Positions 17,248-27,320 of a stretch of 64,000 bases of DNA are shown here, piece after piece; position 1 is the stretch's first letter, and the number at the start of each line of letters is the position of its first letter. The stretch comes from JAILLW01 sp045629045 (lineage in GTDB: Bacteria; Bacillota; Clostridia; Lachnospirales; Lachnospiraceae), in the NCBI GenBank assembly GCA_045629045.1, contig JAZQQM010000004.1, positions 124,001 to 188,000 of the forward strand. Reading direction: 5' to 3'. The translations under genes were made by a program, and so were the position numbers. Under the pieces are notes generated by a model. It had not been told where the DNA came from. It worked only from the letters and a program-made list of their open reading frames with translations, and did not search any database.

Positions 17248-18102
17248 ATGAGAAGAGCAATTGTAACGGGAGGGACTCATGATGATGTTGCTCCTATAGC
17301 GGTGTTTGCAATTAATATTAGAAATACAAATAGTCACCTTTTTGATGAGATGGTGATTTTTCATGATGGAATAAAACAGAAAGATCAACGATTAATCAAT
17401 TCCGTTTTTCCAACCCGGTTTGTGAAATATCAGTATCCTTATGAAAGTAGAAATGATGAGGTTTTGTCATATTTTTCTTCTATGGTTTTTTGCAAATATG
17501 AGTGTTTTCGTTTGTTGGAGGAGTATGACGAGGTCGTATGGAGTGATTATGATGTAGTTATTTTGGACAAACTTGATGATTTTATTTTACGAGATGACGA
17601 TAGCTTCCATATTCTTGATGGTGAAAACAATTTAAGAAATATGTTTTATAGCAATATAGTTAATAAAGAAATTGAGCAATATGAATTAGATGGACCGGGC
17701 GTAGGAACACCTTTGTTTGCTGCTTCAAACAAAATGAAGAATTATTCTGATATAACAAAATGGTGTTACAATAAGACTCGCGAATGGGATGACGATTTGT
17801 ATCTTCCGGAACAGTGCATTTTTTCATTGGCAGTACAAGAATTCAATATCCGGGTCAAAAAATATTCATTTAGCCAGTATGCTTGTTACCCTACGAAAGC
17901 AAAGGGGGATGAAAAAATAATTCATGCTGCGGGACAACCGAAATTTTGGAATGGGCTTTATAACGAAGTATGGGACGAAATGTATGCCGAATGGAAAAAG
18001 TTGGGTGGAAGTAAATATATGAATTGGAGAAAAATTCTCCTTAGAAAATGGTTATTTATAAAAACTCGAATTATGGGAATAAGAGGAAAAGAACATGCAT
18101 GA
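17248..18102 (+). CDS. GT8-like glycosyltransferase, copy 1
   Basis: This 284-residue protein opens with AIVTGGTHDDVAPIAVF and has a nucleotide-sugar metal motif WSDYDVV (D100/D102). The late GQPKFWNG block recalls the C-terminal motif of GT8 enzymes. A paralogue of equal length lies at 32701 and a fragment of a third at 30244. It overlaps the next gene by 8 bases. The sugar donor is unknown. Confidence 0.75.
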   Translation: MRRAIVTGGTHDDVAPIAVFAINIRNTNSHLFDEMVIFHDGIKQKDQRLINSVFPTRFVKYQYPYESRNDEVLSYFSSMVFCKYECFRLLEEYDEVVWSDYDVVILDKLDDFILRDDDSFHILDGENNLRNMFYSNIVNKEIEQYELDGPGVGTPLFAASNKMKNYSDITKWCYNKTREWDDDLYLPEQCIFSLAVQEFNIRVKKYSFSQYACYPTKAKGDEKIIHAAGQPKFWNGLYNEVWDEMYAEWKKLGGSKYMNWRKILLRKWLFIKTRIMGIRGKEHA

Positions 18103-19114
18103 ATATGCTCCGATTGTAATACCAACGTTGAACAGAATAGATCACTTTAAAAACTGTATTGAATCTTTGCAGAAAAATAGCTTGGCATGTAAAACTGAAT
18201 TGTTTATTAGTGTTGATTATCCTCCGAATGATAAATATGTTGAGGGTTATGAAAGAATTAAGAACTTTTTGTTAAATGGAATAAATGGATTTAAAAATGT
18301 GACAATTTTTTATCAGAATTGCAATCTTGGTTCATCGGGGAATGCTAAGTTTTTGATTGACAAGATTTCTGAAAAATTTACACGGTATATTTTTACTGAA
18401 GATGATAATGTGTTTTCAAATAATTATCTTGAGTATATGGATAAGTGCTTTGAAAAGTACGAAGGTGATGATAGTGTTTTTGCAATTTCCGGGTATATGT
18501 GGCCAATTGAGATAGGTGGTGTAGGAAACATTGTTTCAAGTAGTTCACTATTCAGTGCTTGGGGATATGGTACATGGCTAACTAATATTGGTGCAGCAGA
18601 GAAGTGGTTGTCTGTTGAGCAATTTGAGAAGTTTCTTCATGATAGAAAGAAAATGAAAGAGTTGTGTTGCAATAATCCATTTATTTTTTCGGAATTTATT
18701 AAGGGTTTTTTTGAATATTCCGGTTGCCTGATAAATAATAACCAATTATCAAAAATAGATCTTTCATACAGTATATATATGTTTTTTAAAAATAAGAAAA
18801 CAATTTATCCGGTAATTAGTAAGGTTAGAAACTGTGGTAATGATGGGACAGGAGTCCATTGCGTTGAGCTCCTTGATTATTCAAATGCTACAACTAATAA
18901 TCGGAATTATGATTATCATACTCAGATAGTAGATTCATCAGATGATTTTGAAATATCGGATGAAAATTTGGCGGCTTTTGATTATGTAGAGGGAAAACTT
19001 CATGATTTTCTGTTTACGTCTGATAATGAATTGAGAAAATGTTGGTTACTTTATTATTTTTATAGAATTTTTGGAAGAAAAATGACTGTTTCTCTAGTTA
19101 GGAAAATAAAATGA
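18095..19114 (+). CDS. Glycosyltransferase family 2-like
   Basis: The 339 residues begin with the GT-A fold start (PIVIPTLNR) and carry TEDDNVFS (E102/D103/D104) as DxD-type metal site. No membrane segments are evident, so it acts at the cytoplasmic face. It is coupled at both ends by short overlaps with a GT8-like gene and an aminotransferase. Confidence 0.8.
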   Translation: MHEYAPIVIPTLNRIDHFKNCIESLQKNSLACKTELFISVDYPPNDKYVEGYERIKNFLLNGINGFKNVTIFYQNCNLGSSGNAKFLIDKISEKFTRYIFTEDDNVFSNNYLEYMDKCFEKYEGDDSVFAISGYMWPIEIGGVGNIVSSSSLFSAWGYGTWLTNIGAAEKWLSVEQFEKFLHDRKKMKELCCNNPFIFSEFIKGFFEYSGCLINNNQLSKIDLSYSIYMFFKNKKTIYPVISKVRNCGNDGTGVHCVELLDYSNATTNNRNYDYHTQIVDSSDDFEISDENLAAFDYVEGKLHDFLFTSDNELRKCWLLYYFYRIFGRKMTVSLVRKIK

Positions 19115-20247
19115 TGAGTTCATATTTTACGACTGAAAACAAAATACTTGTTACTAAATCTTCAATGCCGAAATTAGATGATTTTGTAGATGAGATTAGG
19201 GACATATGGGATAGTCATTGGTTGACTAATATGGGTAATAAACATCAAGAACTTCAAAAAGAATTATCAGAGTATCTAGATGTTTCGTACATTGACCTTT
19301 TAACTAACGGGCACATGGCACTTGAAATGTCTCTTCAGGCATTTAATTTTCCTGAAGGCTCAGAGGTGATAACATCTCCATATACTTTCGCAAGTACAAC
19401 TCATGCAATTGTACGTAATGGTCTGGTGCCTGTTTTTTGCGATATTAATCCTACTGATTATACAATTGATGTTAATAAAATTGAGGATTTGATTACCGAT
19501 AAAACAGTAGCAATATTACCTATTCATGTTTATGGCAATATATGCGATGTTAAATCTATTGATGAAATTGCGAAGAAACATAACTTAAAGGTAATATACG
19601 ATGCTGCCCATTCTTTCGGTGAGAAGTACGATGGAATTGGTGTGGGTAACTTCGGAGATGTATCTTGTTTTAGCTTTCATGCTACTAAAGTATTTAATAC
19701 CATAGAAGGTGGCGCTGTAGTTTTCAAGAATGAGGAGTTTGGCGAAAATATATACAGACTTAAGAATTTCGGCATTAGAAATGAAGAAGTAGTGGATGGT
19801 ATCGGTGCTAATGCCAAGATGAACGAATTCTGTGCTGCTATGGGCCTGTGTAATCTGCGCAATATTGATAGTGAAATTGCTAAACGTAAAGCAGTTTATG
19901 AGAAGTATCTTGAGCTATTGGAGAATGTTCCGGGAATAAAATTAAACTATGTCCAAGATAAGCTTAAGAGTAATTATGCATATTTTCCGATACTGATAAA
20001 TGCTAAAGATTATGGTATGACAAGAGATGAATTGAAAGATGCTTTAGATAAAGCGGGAATTGGTGCAAGAAAGTATTTCTACCCTATTACCAGTGCTTTT
20101 GATTGCTATAAAGGACGATTCATTCCTGAGAATACTCCAATTGCGTTAGAAACAAGTAAGAATATTTTGACTCTTCCGATGTATGCAGATTTGGAGTTGG
20201 AAGATGTTGAACGGATATGTAATATGGTACAAATCCGCTCAACATAG
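19111..20247 (+). CDS. DegT/DnrJ/EryC1 sugar aminotransferase, VioA-like
   Basis: The protein has 378 residues and a PLP lysine at K193 in SFHATKVFNTIEGG. The opening pattern DSHWLTNMGNKHQELQ and the SFHATKVFNT block resemble VioA-type dTDP-4-keto-6-deoxyglucose 4-aminotransferases and FdtB/QdtB relatives. It would form an amino-deoxy sugar nucleotide. No dTDP-glucose synthase or dehydratase lies here, so the substrate must come from elsewhere. It ends 7 bases before the convergent reverse block. Confidence 0.85.
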   Translation: MMSSYFTTENKILVTKSSMPKLDDFVDEIRDIWDSHWLTNMGNKHQELQKELSEYLDVSYIDLLTNGHMALEMSLQAFNFPEGSEVITSPYTFASTTHAIVRNGLVPVFCDINPTDYTIDVNKIEDLITDKTVAILPIHVYGNICDVKSIDEIAKKHNLKVIYDAAHSFGEKYDGIGVGNFGDVSCFSFHATKVFNTIEGGAVVFKNEEFGENIYRLKNFGIRNEEVVDGIGANAKMNEFCAAMGLCNLRNIDSEIAKRKAVYEKYLELLENVPGIKLNYVQDKLKSNYAYFPILINAKDYGMTRDELKDALDKAGIGARKYFYPITSAFDCYKGRFIPENTPIALETSKNILTLPMYADLELEDVERICNMVQIRST

Positions 20248-20254
20248 TTATAAT

Positions 20255-21922
20255 CTAAGGATTTTCAAAAATGTAATCCGGTTGATTCATTTTTTGTATC
20301 AAAGCATTGTTATCTCCAATATATTCATATCCCACATAACCATAATCTGTAGGATAAAATAAAACTCGATTTCTGTCTGACACATTCTTTACATCATTAA
20401 CTGACAACCCAAAATCGTTATGATTGATTCCAGCAAATTCCAAAATGGTTGCCTGAAAATCATCATGTGATATTGGAGCATTATTATATGTTATTGAGCC
20501 TTGTTTGCTTTCAAAATCTTTAATTAGCAAAACAGGTTGTACTGTTTTATCAGAAACAATGTCATTATTCGGAGATATTCCATGATCAGCTGTAACAATT
20601 ATTACCGTGTTATCATAGCAGTCGATTTCTTTTAGATAATCAGAATATCTTTTTACAATATATAAGCACCCTTTGGCTGTCTGATTTAGAGTAGGATTTT
20701 TAGCAATTCTTGCAAATTCATCAGTTTGCAACGGAAGATGTGTACCAATTAAATAATTAACTGAGAAACAATTTTTCCATAAATTATTATCGGATAATCC
20801 TTCCCGTTCCAAAGCTTCAATATATCTCGAATTATAACTTTCGGGACATAACTTATGCTGGTAAATCAATGATCCATCAAATTCATTAAATTGAGTTTCA
20901 AATAGTGGTTTTATTGAATATGGAGCAGAACGGAAAACACTTAATTTAATCATTTTTTTAATAATTAATGTTTTATATGGCATTACAGGAAGAACTTCTA
21001 TATTGTCAAATTTTTTTTTCAATGGGTAAAGGGTATCACCATAATTTCCAACCATATTATCATTATATAAATTACACACGTAACCATTATTATGTAACTT
21101 TGAATAAAAATTAATGGTACGTTCGCTGTTCCACGCTCGGTTTAAATAGCTTGATCTATCAAACAAATCTAATGGGATTTCTAATTCTATTCCAGTCAAA
21201 AGATGTGACATGCTAGGATATGTGTTGTAATAGTGACAGTCAACATTTTGATAACAGGTATAGTCTGCAAACCAATTTGCAATTTCTTCATCTTCATTAA
21301 GAAGTTTCTCAACAGTTCCGTCACTTAGAGAATCAAATATGAATACAATTATATTTTTGCCTGAAGAACTTACTTCATACTGTCCATATCCTGTGGCCTG
21401 AAGCCTAGAAGATTCTGTCTTTATACCAAAAGTAGGAATCATCAACGATATTACGGCAATAATTTGAACGGCAATAAGTAGCCCCCAAATATAAGGAAAT
21501 AACTTTGATTGAAATTTAAAAAACAAAATAACATATATAGCAAGAATGGCGAGCCAAATGATTGAGTTTATGATTGAATATGTATAAAGTGATTCCCAAC
21601 GAATAGGGCTACCGTCCGGTTCAGAAAGCTTAGTATTAAAAAACATTGTTTGTAAATATGCAAGCACTCCTAATCCGCTGACAATTGCAATCATACCTAA
21701 AAATAGTTTGCCTTTAAATAAAGATAGAATTAAGGAACCGACAAAACAAGAAAAGAGGCTTAATGCAATCATCCAATAGAAGAATTCGTTTAAATGAAAA
21801 TCAAATTCTATTTTATTTGATGTATAAATTTCTATAGGGCCAAGTACTCCGATTGTTACAGTTATAAGCCCTAATGCTAAAAGTGAAATGACCAATCTGT
21901 CAGTATATTTGTCCTTTTTCAA
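20255..21922 (-). CDS. Membrane sulfatase/alkaline-phosphatase-fold transferase, copy 1
   Basis: The 555-residue protein has about five N-terminal membrane segments (to about residue 165) and an extracytoplasmic alkaline-phosphatase-fold domain: FIFDSLSD for metal binding, NTYPSMSHLLTG with the likely nucleophile, and TADHG late. Relatives move phosphoethanolamine or phosphoglycerol groups, or act as phosphatases. It is paralogous to the gene at 48359 (shared GPxEIY start and TYPSxxHxLTG). It starts inside the end of the upstream acyltransferase gene (23-base overlap). Confidence 0.8.
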   Translation of the reverse strand: MKKDKYTDRLVISLLALGLITVTIGVLGPIEIYTSNKIEFDFHLNEFFYWMIALSLFSCFVGSLILSLFKGKLFLGMIAIVSGLGVLAYLQTMFFNTKLSEPDGSPIRWESLYTYSIINSIIWLAILAIYVILFFKFQSKLFPYIWGLLIAVQIIAVISLMIPTFGIKTESSRLQATGYGQYEVSSSGKNIIVFIFDSLSDGTVEKLLNEDEEIANWFADYTCYQNVDCHYYNTYPSMSHLLTGIELEIPLDLFDRSSYLNRAWNSERTINFYSKLHNNGYVCNLYNDNMVGNYGDTLYPLKKKFDNIEVLPVMPYKTLIIKKMIKLSVFRSAPYSIKPLFETQFNEFDGSLIYQHKLCPESYNSRYIEALEREGLSDNNLWKNCFSVNYLIGTHLPLQTDEFARIAKNPTLNQTAKGCLYIVKRYSDYLKEIDCYDNTVIIVTADHGISPNNDIVSDKTVQPVLLIKDFESKQGSITYNNAPISHDDFQATILEFAGINHNDFGLSVNDVKNVSDRNRVLFYPTDYGYVGYEYIGDNNALIQKMNQPDYIFENP

Positions 21923-22955
21923 ATAATTTTCTCCATAATAAATCTGATAATTTTTTTTCTATTAGTGTGTGTGTAAGTATTGCAAAAATGAAAATGAAAA
22001 TAATTACCATCAAAAAAATGTACCATGTTGAATAATTAAAATTTTGAATAAAAGGAACCCTCAATAAGACTTCCATTACAAATTCATGTGTTAAAAAAAT
22101 GCACATTGTATATTGGGATAGTTTATTAAATATTTTTTTCTTAGTAAATTTTATTATAGGTTTACTGTATAAAAAGGACATTATTAACGTTGGCAAGAAG
22201 AACACAACCATTGTCTCATCACCGCCTAAAGGATGTGGATAGAACAATCGAAGGAATAGCAAGGTTATGCTTAATAAAACGAATACTATAGAATACTTTT
22301 CCAGGAAGTCTTTTGGCACATTTTGGTATATTTCATAGAGTAGGCAGCCCATAAAAAAAGCTAAATATCCCCTACAACTGTTTGAATACAGAAATGGAAT
22401 ATCCAGATAACGTGAACCAAAAGAAATGCCTAAACTAAAAAATAGCATACAACCTAATCTATAATATTTATGTTCAAGATTTTTTGATAAAAAGTACCAT
22501 ATGCAATAGCAGAGAAGAAGTACATTTGAAAACCAGTTGGTCAAAGAACCAAATTCATTGTAAAAGAACCATCCGCTATTTACTAAAAGCGCACTAGAAA
22601 AAATAGAAAAAATTGTTAGCTGTCCTTCTTGGCCTAAGGCTTTATCCCATACTTGGATTCCTATCATTAGCAACATGGAAAACAGTAATACTGGATACAG
22701 ACGTCTGAAACGCTTTTTTAAAAAACTGAATAAAGAGAATTTTACAATTATATCGTAATAATTGTAAGATATCATAAATCCGGATAACATAAAGAAGAAT
22801 TCTACGCCTAATCGACCTACGTAGCAAACATCCCCTGCTGGGAATAAATGTGAAAAAGGACATTCCCCAAAAAAATTCTCATAATGATGAAATACTACCC
22901 ATAAGCAAAATACTACCCTTAAAAAGTTAAATTGTTCAAGTCTTTCCTTTTTCAT
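21900..22955 (-). CDS. Acyltransferase family 3 membrane protein
   Basis: The 351 residues start with NFLRVVFCLWVVFHHY and contain FFFMLSGFMISY and RRLYP, the signature of OafA/NodX-type acyltransferase 3 proteins, with about ten membrane segments. These enzymes O-acylate surface sugars from cytoplasmic acyl-CoA. It is the first gene of the only reverse-strand operon. Confidence 0.86.
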   Translation of the reverse strand: MKKERLEQFNFLRVVFCLWVVFHHYENFFGECPFSHLFPAGDVCYVGRLGVEFFFMLSGFMISYNYYDIIVKFSLFSFLKKRFRRLYPVLLFSMLLMIGIQVWDKALGQEGQLTIFSIFSSALLVNSGWFFYNEFGSLTNWFSNVLLLCYCIWYFLSKNLEHKYYRLGCMLFFSLGISFGSRYLDIPFLYSNSCRGYLAFFMGCLLYEIYQNVPKDFLEKYSIVFVLLSITLLFLRLFYPHPLGGDETMVVFFLPTLIMSFLYSKPIIKFTKKKIFNKLSQYTMCIFLTHEFVMEVLLRVPFIQNFNYSTWYIFLMVIIFIFIFAILTHTLIEKKLSDLLWRKLFEKGQIY

Positions 22956-23266
22956 AAATTACTCTCAATCCTATGAAGTCTATATACTAACTATCCAATA
23001 AAATTGATAAATCAACAACTCGTATGTAATTATATCATCATATAGAACTATATGCCAATTGGCTAGAAAAGTTGCATTATTATGTTATAATGTTCAATGT
23101 TATTACAATATGATATTTGATGCAATATAAATAGAGACTATTAGTTCAGTAATTCAAATTCATAATTAGGGGAAATGTGCAGAGAGTATTGAAAACTGTT
23201 GCTGGTATATTTATGATTCGTCAGATGTTGTATGATGCAGGGAATATATAATAAACTGAAATAAAT
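22956..23266. other. Divergent intergenic region
   Basis: About 310 AT-rich bases separate the reverse block from the next + operon. I see no coding frame. It holds a palindrome and an extended -10 element (listed separately). About 170 bases between that -10 and the next gene would be a long 5' leader without an obvious riboswitch fold. Confidence 0.6.
23054..23091 (+). promoter_or_regulatory. Candidate promoter with operator-like palindrome
   Basis: An extended -10 element TGTTATAAT lies at 23083-23091, with the perfect palindrome GCCAATTGGC at 23054-23063 where a -35 box would sit. It would drive the + strand operon starting at 23267/23279. No good -35 hexamer is at ideal spacing, which is common for extended -10 promoters. 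Confidence 0.4.
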
Positions 23267-23278
23267 GTGGGTGTATGG

Positions 23279-24862
23279 ATGTCTGAAAATGGTAAGTTAA
23301 ATATAGAATATGTTATTGTCACATTATTTCTTGCGTTTGTCTATTCTACTTGTTTTGTATTTGGTAGAAATATTGAAGAATTTGATGCAGGATTATATTC
23401 GGATGTTCATACCTACATTCATATTTTGATTGCTACAGTTATTATCAAACTTATAATAGACGGTGTTGTATTTGGTCTTGGTAAGATTAGAAAAATTTCC
23501 GAGTTGAATTTAACTAAAAAAATATCTGATAAGGGCTTGTTTTTTATTGGATGGATTGTAATGTTGGTATGCTATTTCCCGACATGGTTGGCCTGCTTCC
23601 CGGGATTGGAATTATATGACGGCCCTGCGCAAGTTGCGTCATGGTCTCGGATTCATCCAATATTACACAATGCATTCGTTCATTTATGTGTCTTTATTTC
23701 TAAAAATACTTTAGTTACCGATTGGGTGTTGGTCTATAGTGTAATACAACTTATTTTGTATACACTTACATTCTCACTAATCTTTATGAAAATGCGGAAA
23801 CTGGGAGTTGCTGACATTTATCTTGTTGCAGCGTATATCGGTTCTATCTTATTTCCACTTAATGGGTTGATGGCTATTACAACTACTAAGGATGCACTTT
23901 TTGCTTTAATATTTACACTGTGGATTTTAGAACTTATAGAATTACTTAAAGAGGGGGAGAAATATTTTGAAAACAGAAGAAATGTATGTAGACTGATTGT
24001 AATATCTGTTATTATGTGTACGTTTCGCAATAATGGTATATACGTATTTGTTGCAACGGGAGTTATATTTATCATATTCCTTAAAAAGGCTAGGAAGAAA
24101 TTACTTATATTTGTGATTTCATTTAGTGTTGTGTATAGTTTACTAACAGGTCCGGTACTTACTATGGCAGGATTGCCTAAAGGGGAACCTAAAGAAGCGC
24201 TTTCAATCATTATACAACCGTTGGCTAGGGTATATAGGTATGCCGGCTATGAACTTTCTGAAGAGGATAAATCAAAAATAGTGAAACTTTTCGGAGGAAA
24301 TGAACCATGGTATTTGTCACATATAGCAGATCCGCCCAAAAGTCAGTTTGATTATGAGGAGTTTAGTTCAAATAAGACAGAGTATTTGAATTTATACATT
24401 AAAGAGGGCTTGCGTTATCCGTGGGTATATTTGGATGCTGTTTTAGGAACTACGTATGGCAATTGGTATCCGCTTGATACTCTTCCGGATACAACCTGTT
24501 TCCGAGTGTATTTTGAATTTCCCGAAAAGACTCCTGAAGAGTACGGTTCGCCACTGGGTGGGTATTACACGTTTTTGCAGAACTTTTCATATAATAGTTC
24601 ATATAACAAAATTTTGCCCTTAAGAGTTATGATGTCTACAGGGACAGCCTTTTGGATAATGCTTGCATTTGGAGCTTATGGAATAGTGAGGCATAGAAAG
24701 GGTATAATTTTGTGTGTAGTTCCGTCTATAATGTTATGGGGAACAATTATGCTGGGACCGGTTGCGTTGTTTAGGTATACATATCCGTTAATGGTGGCTA
24801 ATATGGCTATTGGCGGTGTTGTTTTTACAGATTTTTTTAGTGCTTTGAAGCATAGGGAGTAA
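23279..24862 (+). CDS. Polytopic membrane protein, DUF6020-like
   Basis: This is a protein of about 527 residues with roughly ten hydrophobic segments, a conserved-looking loop FPGLELYDGPAQV and HPILHN, and a soluble insert near 300-420. The pattern matches DUF6020-type proteins found beside GT2 enzymes in clostridial glycan loci; GT-C-like activity is possible but unproven. The frame is open from GTG 23267, but ATG 23279 (MSENGKLN) is the safer start. A GtrB-like GT2 follows after 2 bases. Confidence 0.7.
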   Translation: MSENGKLNIEYVIVTLFLAFVYSTCFVFGRNIEEFDAGLYSDVHTYIHILIATVIIKLIIDGVVFGLGKIRKISELNLTKKISDKGLFFIGWIVMLVCYFPTWLACFPGLELYDGPAQVASWSRIHPILHNAFVHLCVFISKNTLVTDWVLVYSVIQLILYTLTFSLIFMKMRKLGVADIYLVAAYIGSILFPLNGLMAITTTKDALFALIFTLWILELIELLKEGEKYFENRRNVCRLIVISVIMCTFRNNGIYVFVATGVIFIIFLKKARKKLLIFVISFSVVYSLLTGPVLTMAGLPKGEPKEALSIIIQPLARVYRYAGYELSEEDKSKIVKLFGGNEPWYLSHIADPPKSQFDYEEFSSNKTEYLNLYIKEGLRYPWVYLDAVLGTTYGNWYPLDTLPDTTCFRVYFEFPEKTPEEYGSPLGGYYTFLQNFSYNSSYNKILPLRVMMSTGTAFWIMLAFGAYGIVRHRKGIILCVVPSIMLWGTIMLGPVALFRYTYPLMVANMAIGGVVFTDFFSALKHRE

Positions 24863-24864
24863 GA

Positions 24865-25821
24865 ATGAAAAAGAAAATCAGTATAGTAATTCCGACTTAT
24901 AATGAAGAAGAAAATGTTAAACCGATAGCTAAGGCTGTTGTCGACATGTTTCATAATGATTTGCCGGATTACGGATATGAAATAATATTCATTGACAACG
25001 ATTCAAAGGATAATACTCGTACATTGCTGAAGGAAATTTGCGATGAAGACGAAAATATTATGGCAATCTTCAATGCGAAGAACTTTGGTCCGTTTAATTC
25101 GCCCTACTATGGATTACTCCAGTCATCAGGAGATGCGGTGGTACTGTTGTGTGCTGATTTTCAGGATCCTATTGAATTGATTCCTCAATTTGTCAAAGAA
25201 TGGGAAAACGGATACAAGATTGTTATAGGTAAGAAGACAACCAGTCAGGAAAATAAATTTATGTATTTTCTAAGATCAATGTATTATCGTGCAATCAGAA
25301 AAATGTCGGAAATAGATCAGATTGAGCATTTTACCGGATTTGGATTGTATGACGCATCATTCATTGAAGTTTTAAGAGATTTGCATGATCCGACTCCGTT
25401 CTTAAGAGGAATAGTTGCAGAACTTGGCTGGAAACGTAAAGAGATACCCTATGAACAGCAAAAGAGAAGAGCCGGAAAATCATATTATAATTTTTACCGT
25501 TATTATGATGCTGCGATGTTAAGTTTTACTTCATATACGAAGATTGGCTTAAGAATGGCAACATTTTTGGGGTTTGCTGTAGCGGCGGTAAGTTTTATAA
25601 TTGCAATCTTTTATGTTGTCATTAAACTACTCCATTGGAATGAATATGATATGGGTACCGCTTCCATTGCGGTAGGTCTATTCTTTATAGGTGCGGTTCA
25701 ACTTATATTCATTGGCTTTGTGGGTGAATATATACTCAGTATGAATCAGCGTATTATGAACAGACCTTTGGTAATTGAAGAGATGCGTTACGGAAAAGGA
25801 ATTGAATCTGAAGAAAAGTAG
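24865..25821 (+). CDS. GtrB-like membrane-anchored GT2 glycosyltransferase
   Basis: The 318 residues hold a GT2 domain (VIPTYNEEENV, LLCADFQDP) followed by two C-terminal membrane helices and the tail FVGEYILSMNQRI. Such enzymes load a sugar onto the lipid undecaprenyl phosphate for use by GT-C enzymes outside the membrane. The 3' end of a second, broken copy of this family is found at about 30328-30428. Confidence 0.87.
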   Translation: MKKKISIVIPTYNEEENVKPIAKAVVDMFHNDLPDYGYEIIFIDNDSKDNTRTLLKEICDEDENIMAIFNAKNFGPFNSPYYGLLQSSGDAVVLLCADFQDPIELIPQFVKEWENGYKIVIGKKTTSQENKFMYFLRSMYYRAIRKMSEIDQIEHFTGFGLYDASFIEVLRDLHDPTPFLRGIVAELGWKRKEIPYEQQKRRAGKSYYNFYRYYDAAMLSFTSYTKIGLRMATFLGFAVAAVSFIIAIFYVVIKLLHWNEYDMGTASIAVGLFFIGAVQLIFIGFVGEYILSMNQRIMNRPLVIEEMRYGKGIESEEK

Positions 25822-26059
25822 GTGTATCTTATTATTTTAATTATAATAATATTATTGCTTTTGTTTGAATAATAAAGGTAAACTTTATTGTTGGCTTCTT
25901 CGTTTCTTGATATCATTATGTTGGATGAAATTTCTATACAATCAATCACTACAAGTTTTGGATGGATATAATCAAACGCATTTTTAAGTAATTTGAACGA
26001 AGGATATGATTAATATATAATGAATTAGCAAGATACTTACAGGGGAGGATTCGATAGCT
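25822..26059. other. AT-rich intergenic stretch
   Basis: About 240 bases with no intact gene. A strong AGGGGAGG (26041-26048) at the right end serves the broken gene that follows. A short reverse-strand coding remnant may lie inside (see 25900-26009). Confidence 0.55.
25900..26009 (-). pseudogene. Possible remnant of an SGNH-type O-acyl modification gene
   Basis: Read on the minus strand, this piece gives SYPSFKLLKNAFDYIHPKLV followed by VIDCIEIS. The rhythm (helix, then PKLVVID) resembles the middle of extracellular SGNH/AlgJ-like proteins. There is no start, no motif and stops around it. It is a weak call that rests on eye comparison only. Confidence 0.25.
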
Positions 26060-27279
26060 TTGGTGAAAATAGAAAAACATGGTCAAAAAAAATATTTTTT
26101 TCTTATTGCACTCTTAGTATATGCATATTGGAAAGCTAGGTTGGGTGTTCATCCGGATGAAATGCATACCATTGCTGTCGGAGATATGATTTCACGAGGA
26201 AATACATTTTTAAAGAGACTTGGTTTTACCTTCAAATGTCAACGGTATTTAATGCCCCGTTAATATATCTCTTTAGATTAGTTACAGGTAGTTTAGACGG
26301 GATTGTCTATTTTATTCGAGTGGTTACAATATTTATCCAAGCGTTATGTACGGCATATTTCTATAATACTTTTTCGAAAGTATTTTCTAAAAATTATGTA
26401 GGTATTCTGTTCTTTTGGGATTATGCACATCCTGCTCTGTGTTGACGTACCCAACGTCTGCCATATTTGTATTGTTTATTATCGGTCTATTCATATATTG
26501 CTCACGAGTAAGGGACGAATCATTACAAAAGACAGCTAAATTAGTAGGATTATTTATCACAGTTTGCGATATTTGTGGAGCAATTTTTTTAGCATATGTA
26601 TTTGCCACCATTGGAATAAAAGATTTTTTACATTATTTTCCAATAGTATTTATGGATGGAAACTTAGATCGTAATTTTGCAACTAAGTGGTTATATCCGT
26701 TGTTTATAATGTTTATTATGGGTGGGATTGCCTTTATTCCGTGCGTGATAGTACAGAAATGTAAAGTAGTTAACAGAGTGGTCTTGAAATATCATATTCC
26801 GATTATGACTATTCTTGTTATATTGGCATTTGCAGGTCAAATATATATAGAAAAGGCATGTATAACATGGCATGTTATTAATTATCCATATTCTTTAACA
26901 CCGTTTGTGTGTTTATGGCTTGGCAAGATGATGGATAATGAAAAAGAAAAGATTACTTCTAAGGTATGTATTCTTTTGGATGACCTGGGGAGTGATATTA
27001 AGTATGCTATTGGCGTCGAACCAGGGTAATATTACAGGAATGTATGGAACTGTTTTTACAGCGATGTTACTTGTAATGCAGATGGGAACGAGCGCCGATG
27101 TTAATGAAGAAATATGTTTGTTTGGTGAAAAAAGAAAGATAGCCGTGTCTTTATTGGTAATTGCATTGCTGACATTTATTTTTTCGGTATATGAACATGA
27201 GAGCACGACACCGATTAACGATTCATTTAGCCAGACAAATATATTTACTGTCGAGAAATGGCAGATTATGGACCTTTAA
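26060..27279 (+). pseudogene. Frameshifted GT-C-like membrane protein
   Basis: One reading passes through three frame changes: 26060-26263, 26236-26445, 26415-27029 and 26938-27279 are pieces of one polytopic protein. The first piece has HPDEMH, the acidic first-loop motif of GT-C glycosyltransferases; the last has SMLLASNQGNITGMYG. Each piece is hydrophobic and continues the last, so this is a decayed gene with at least three indels rather than four small genes. The intact GT-C-like gene after it (27321) may have the same role. Sequencing error is a less likely alternative given other decay nearby. Confidence 0.8.
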
Positions 27280-27320
27280 AGTGAATTCGTGGGATGTAGT
27301 ATAAGGAAAGTGAATAATTA

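Noticed and set aside
25850..25880. Possible terminator after the GtrB-like gene
   Set aside because: The stretch is AT-rich, but I could not find a stem with G/C pairs followed by a T-run.
26060..27279. Four separate small membrane-protein genes
   Set aside because: The pieces overlap end to end in changing frames and together spell one GT-C-like protein, so a single frameshifted gene explains them better.
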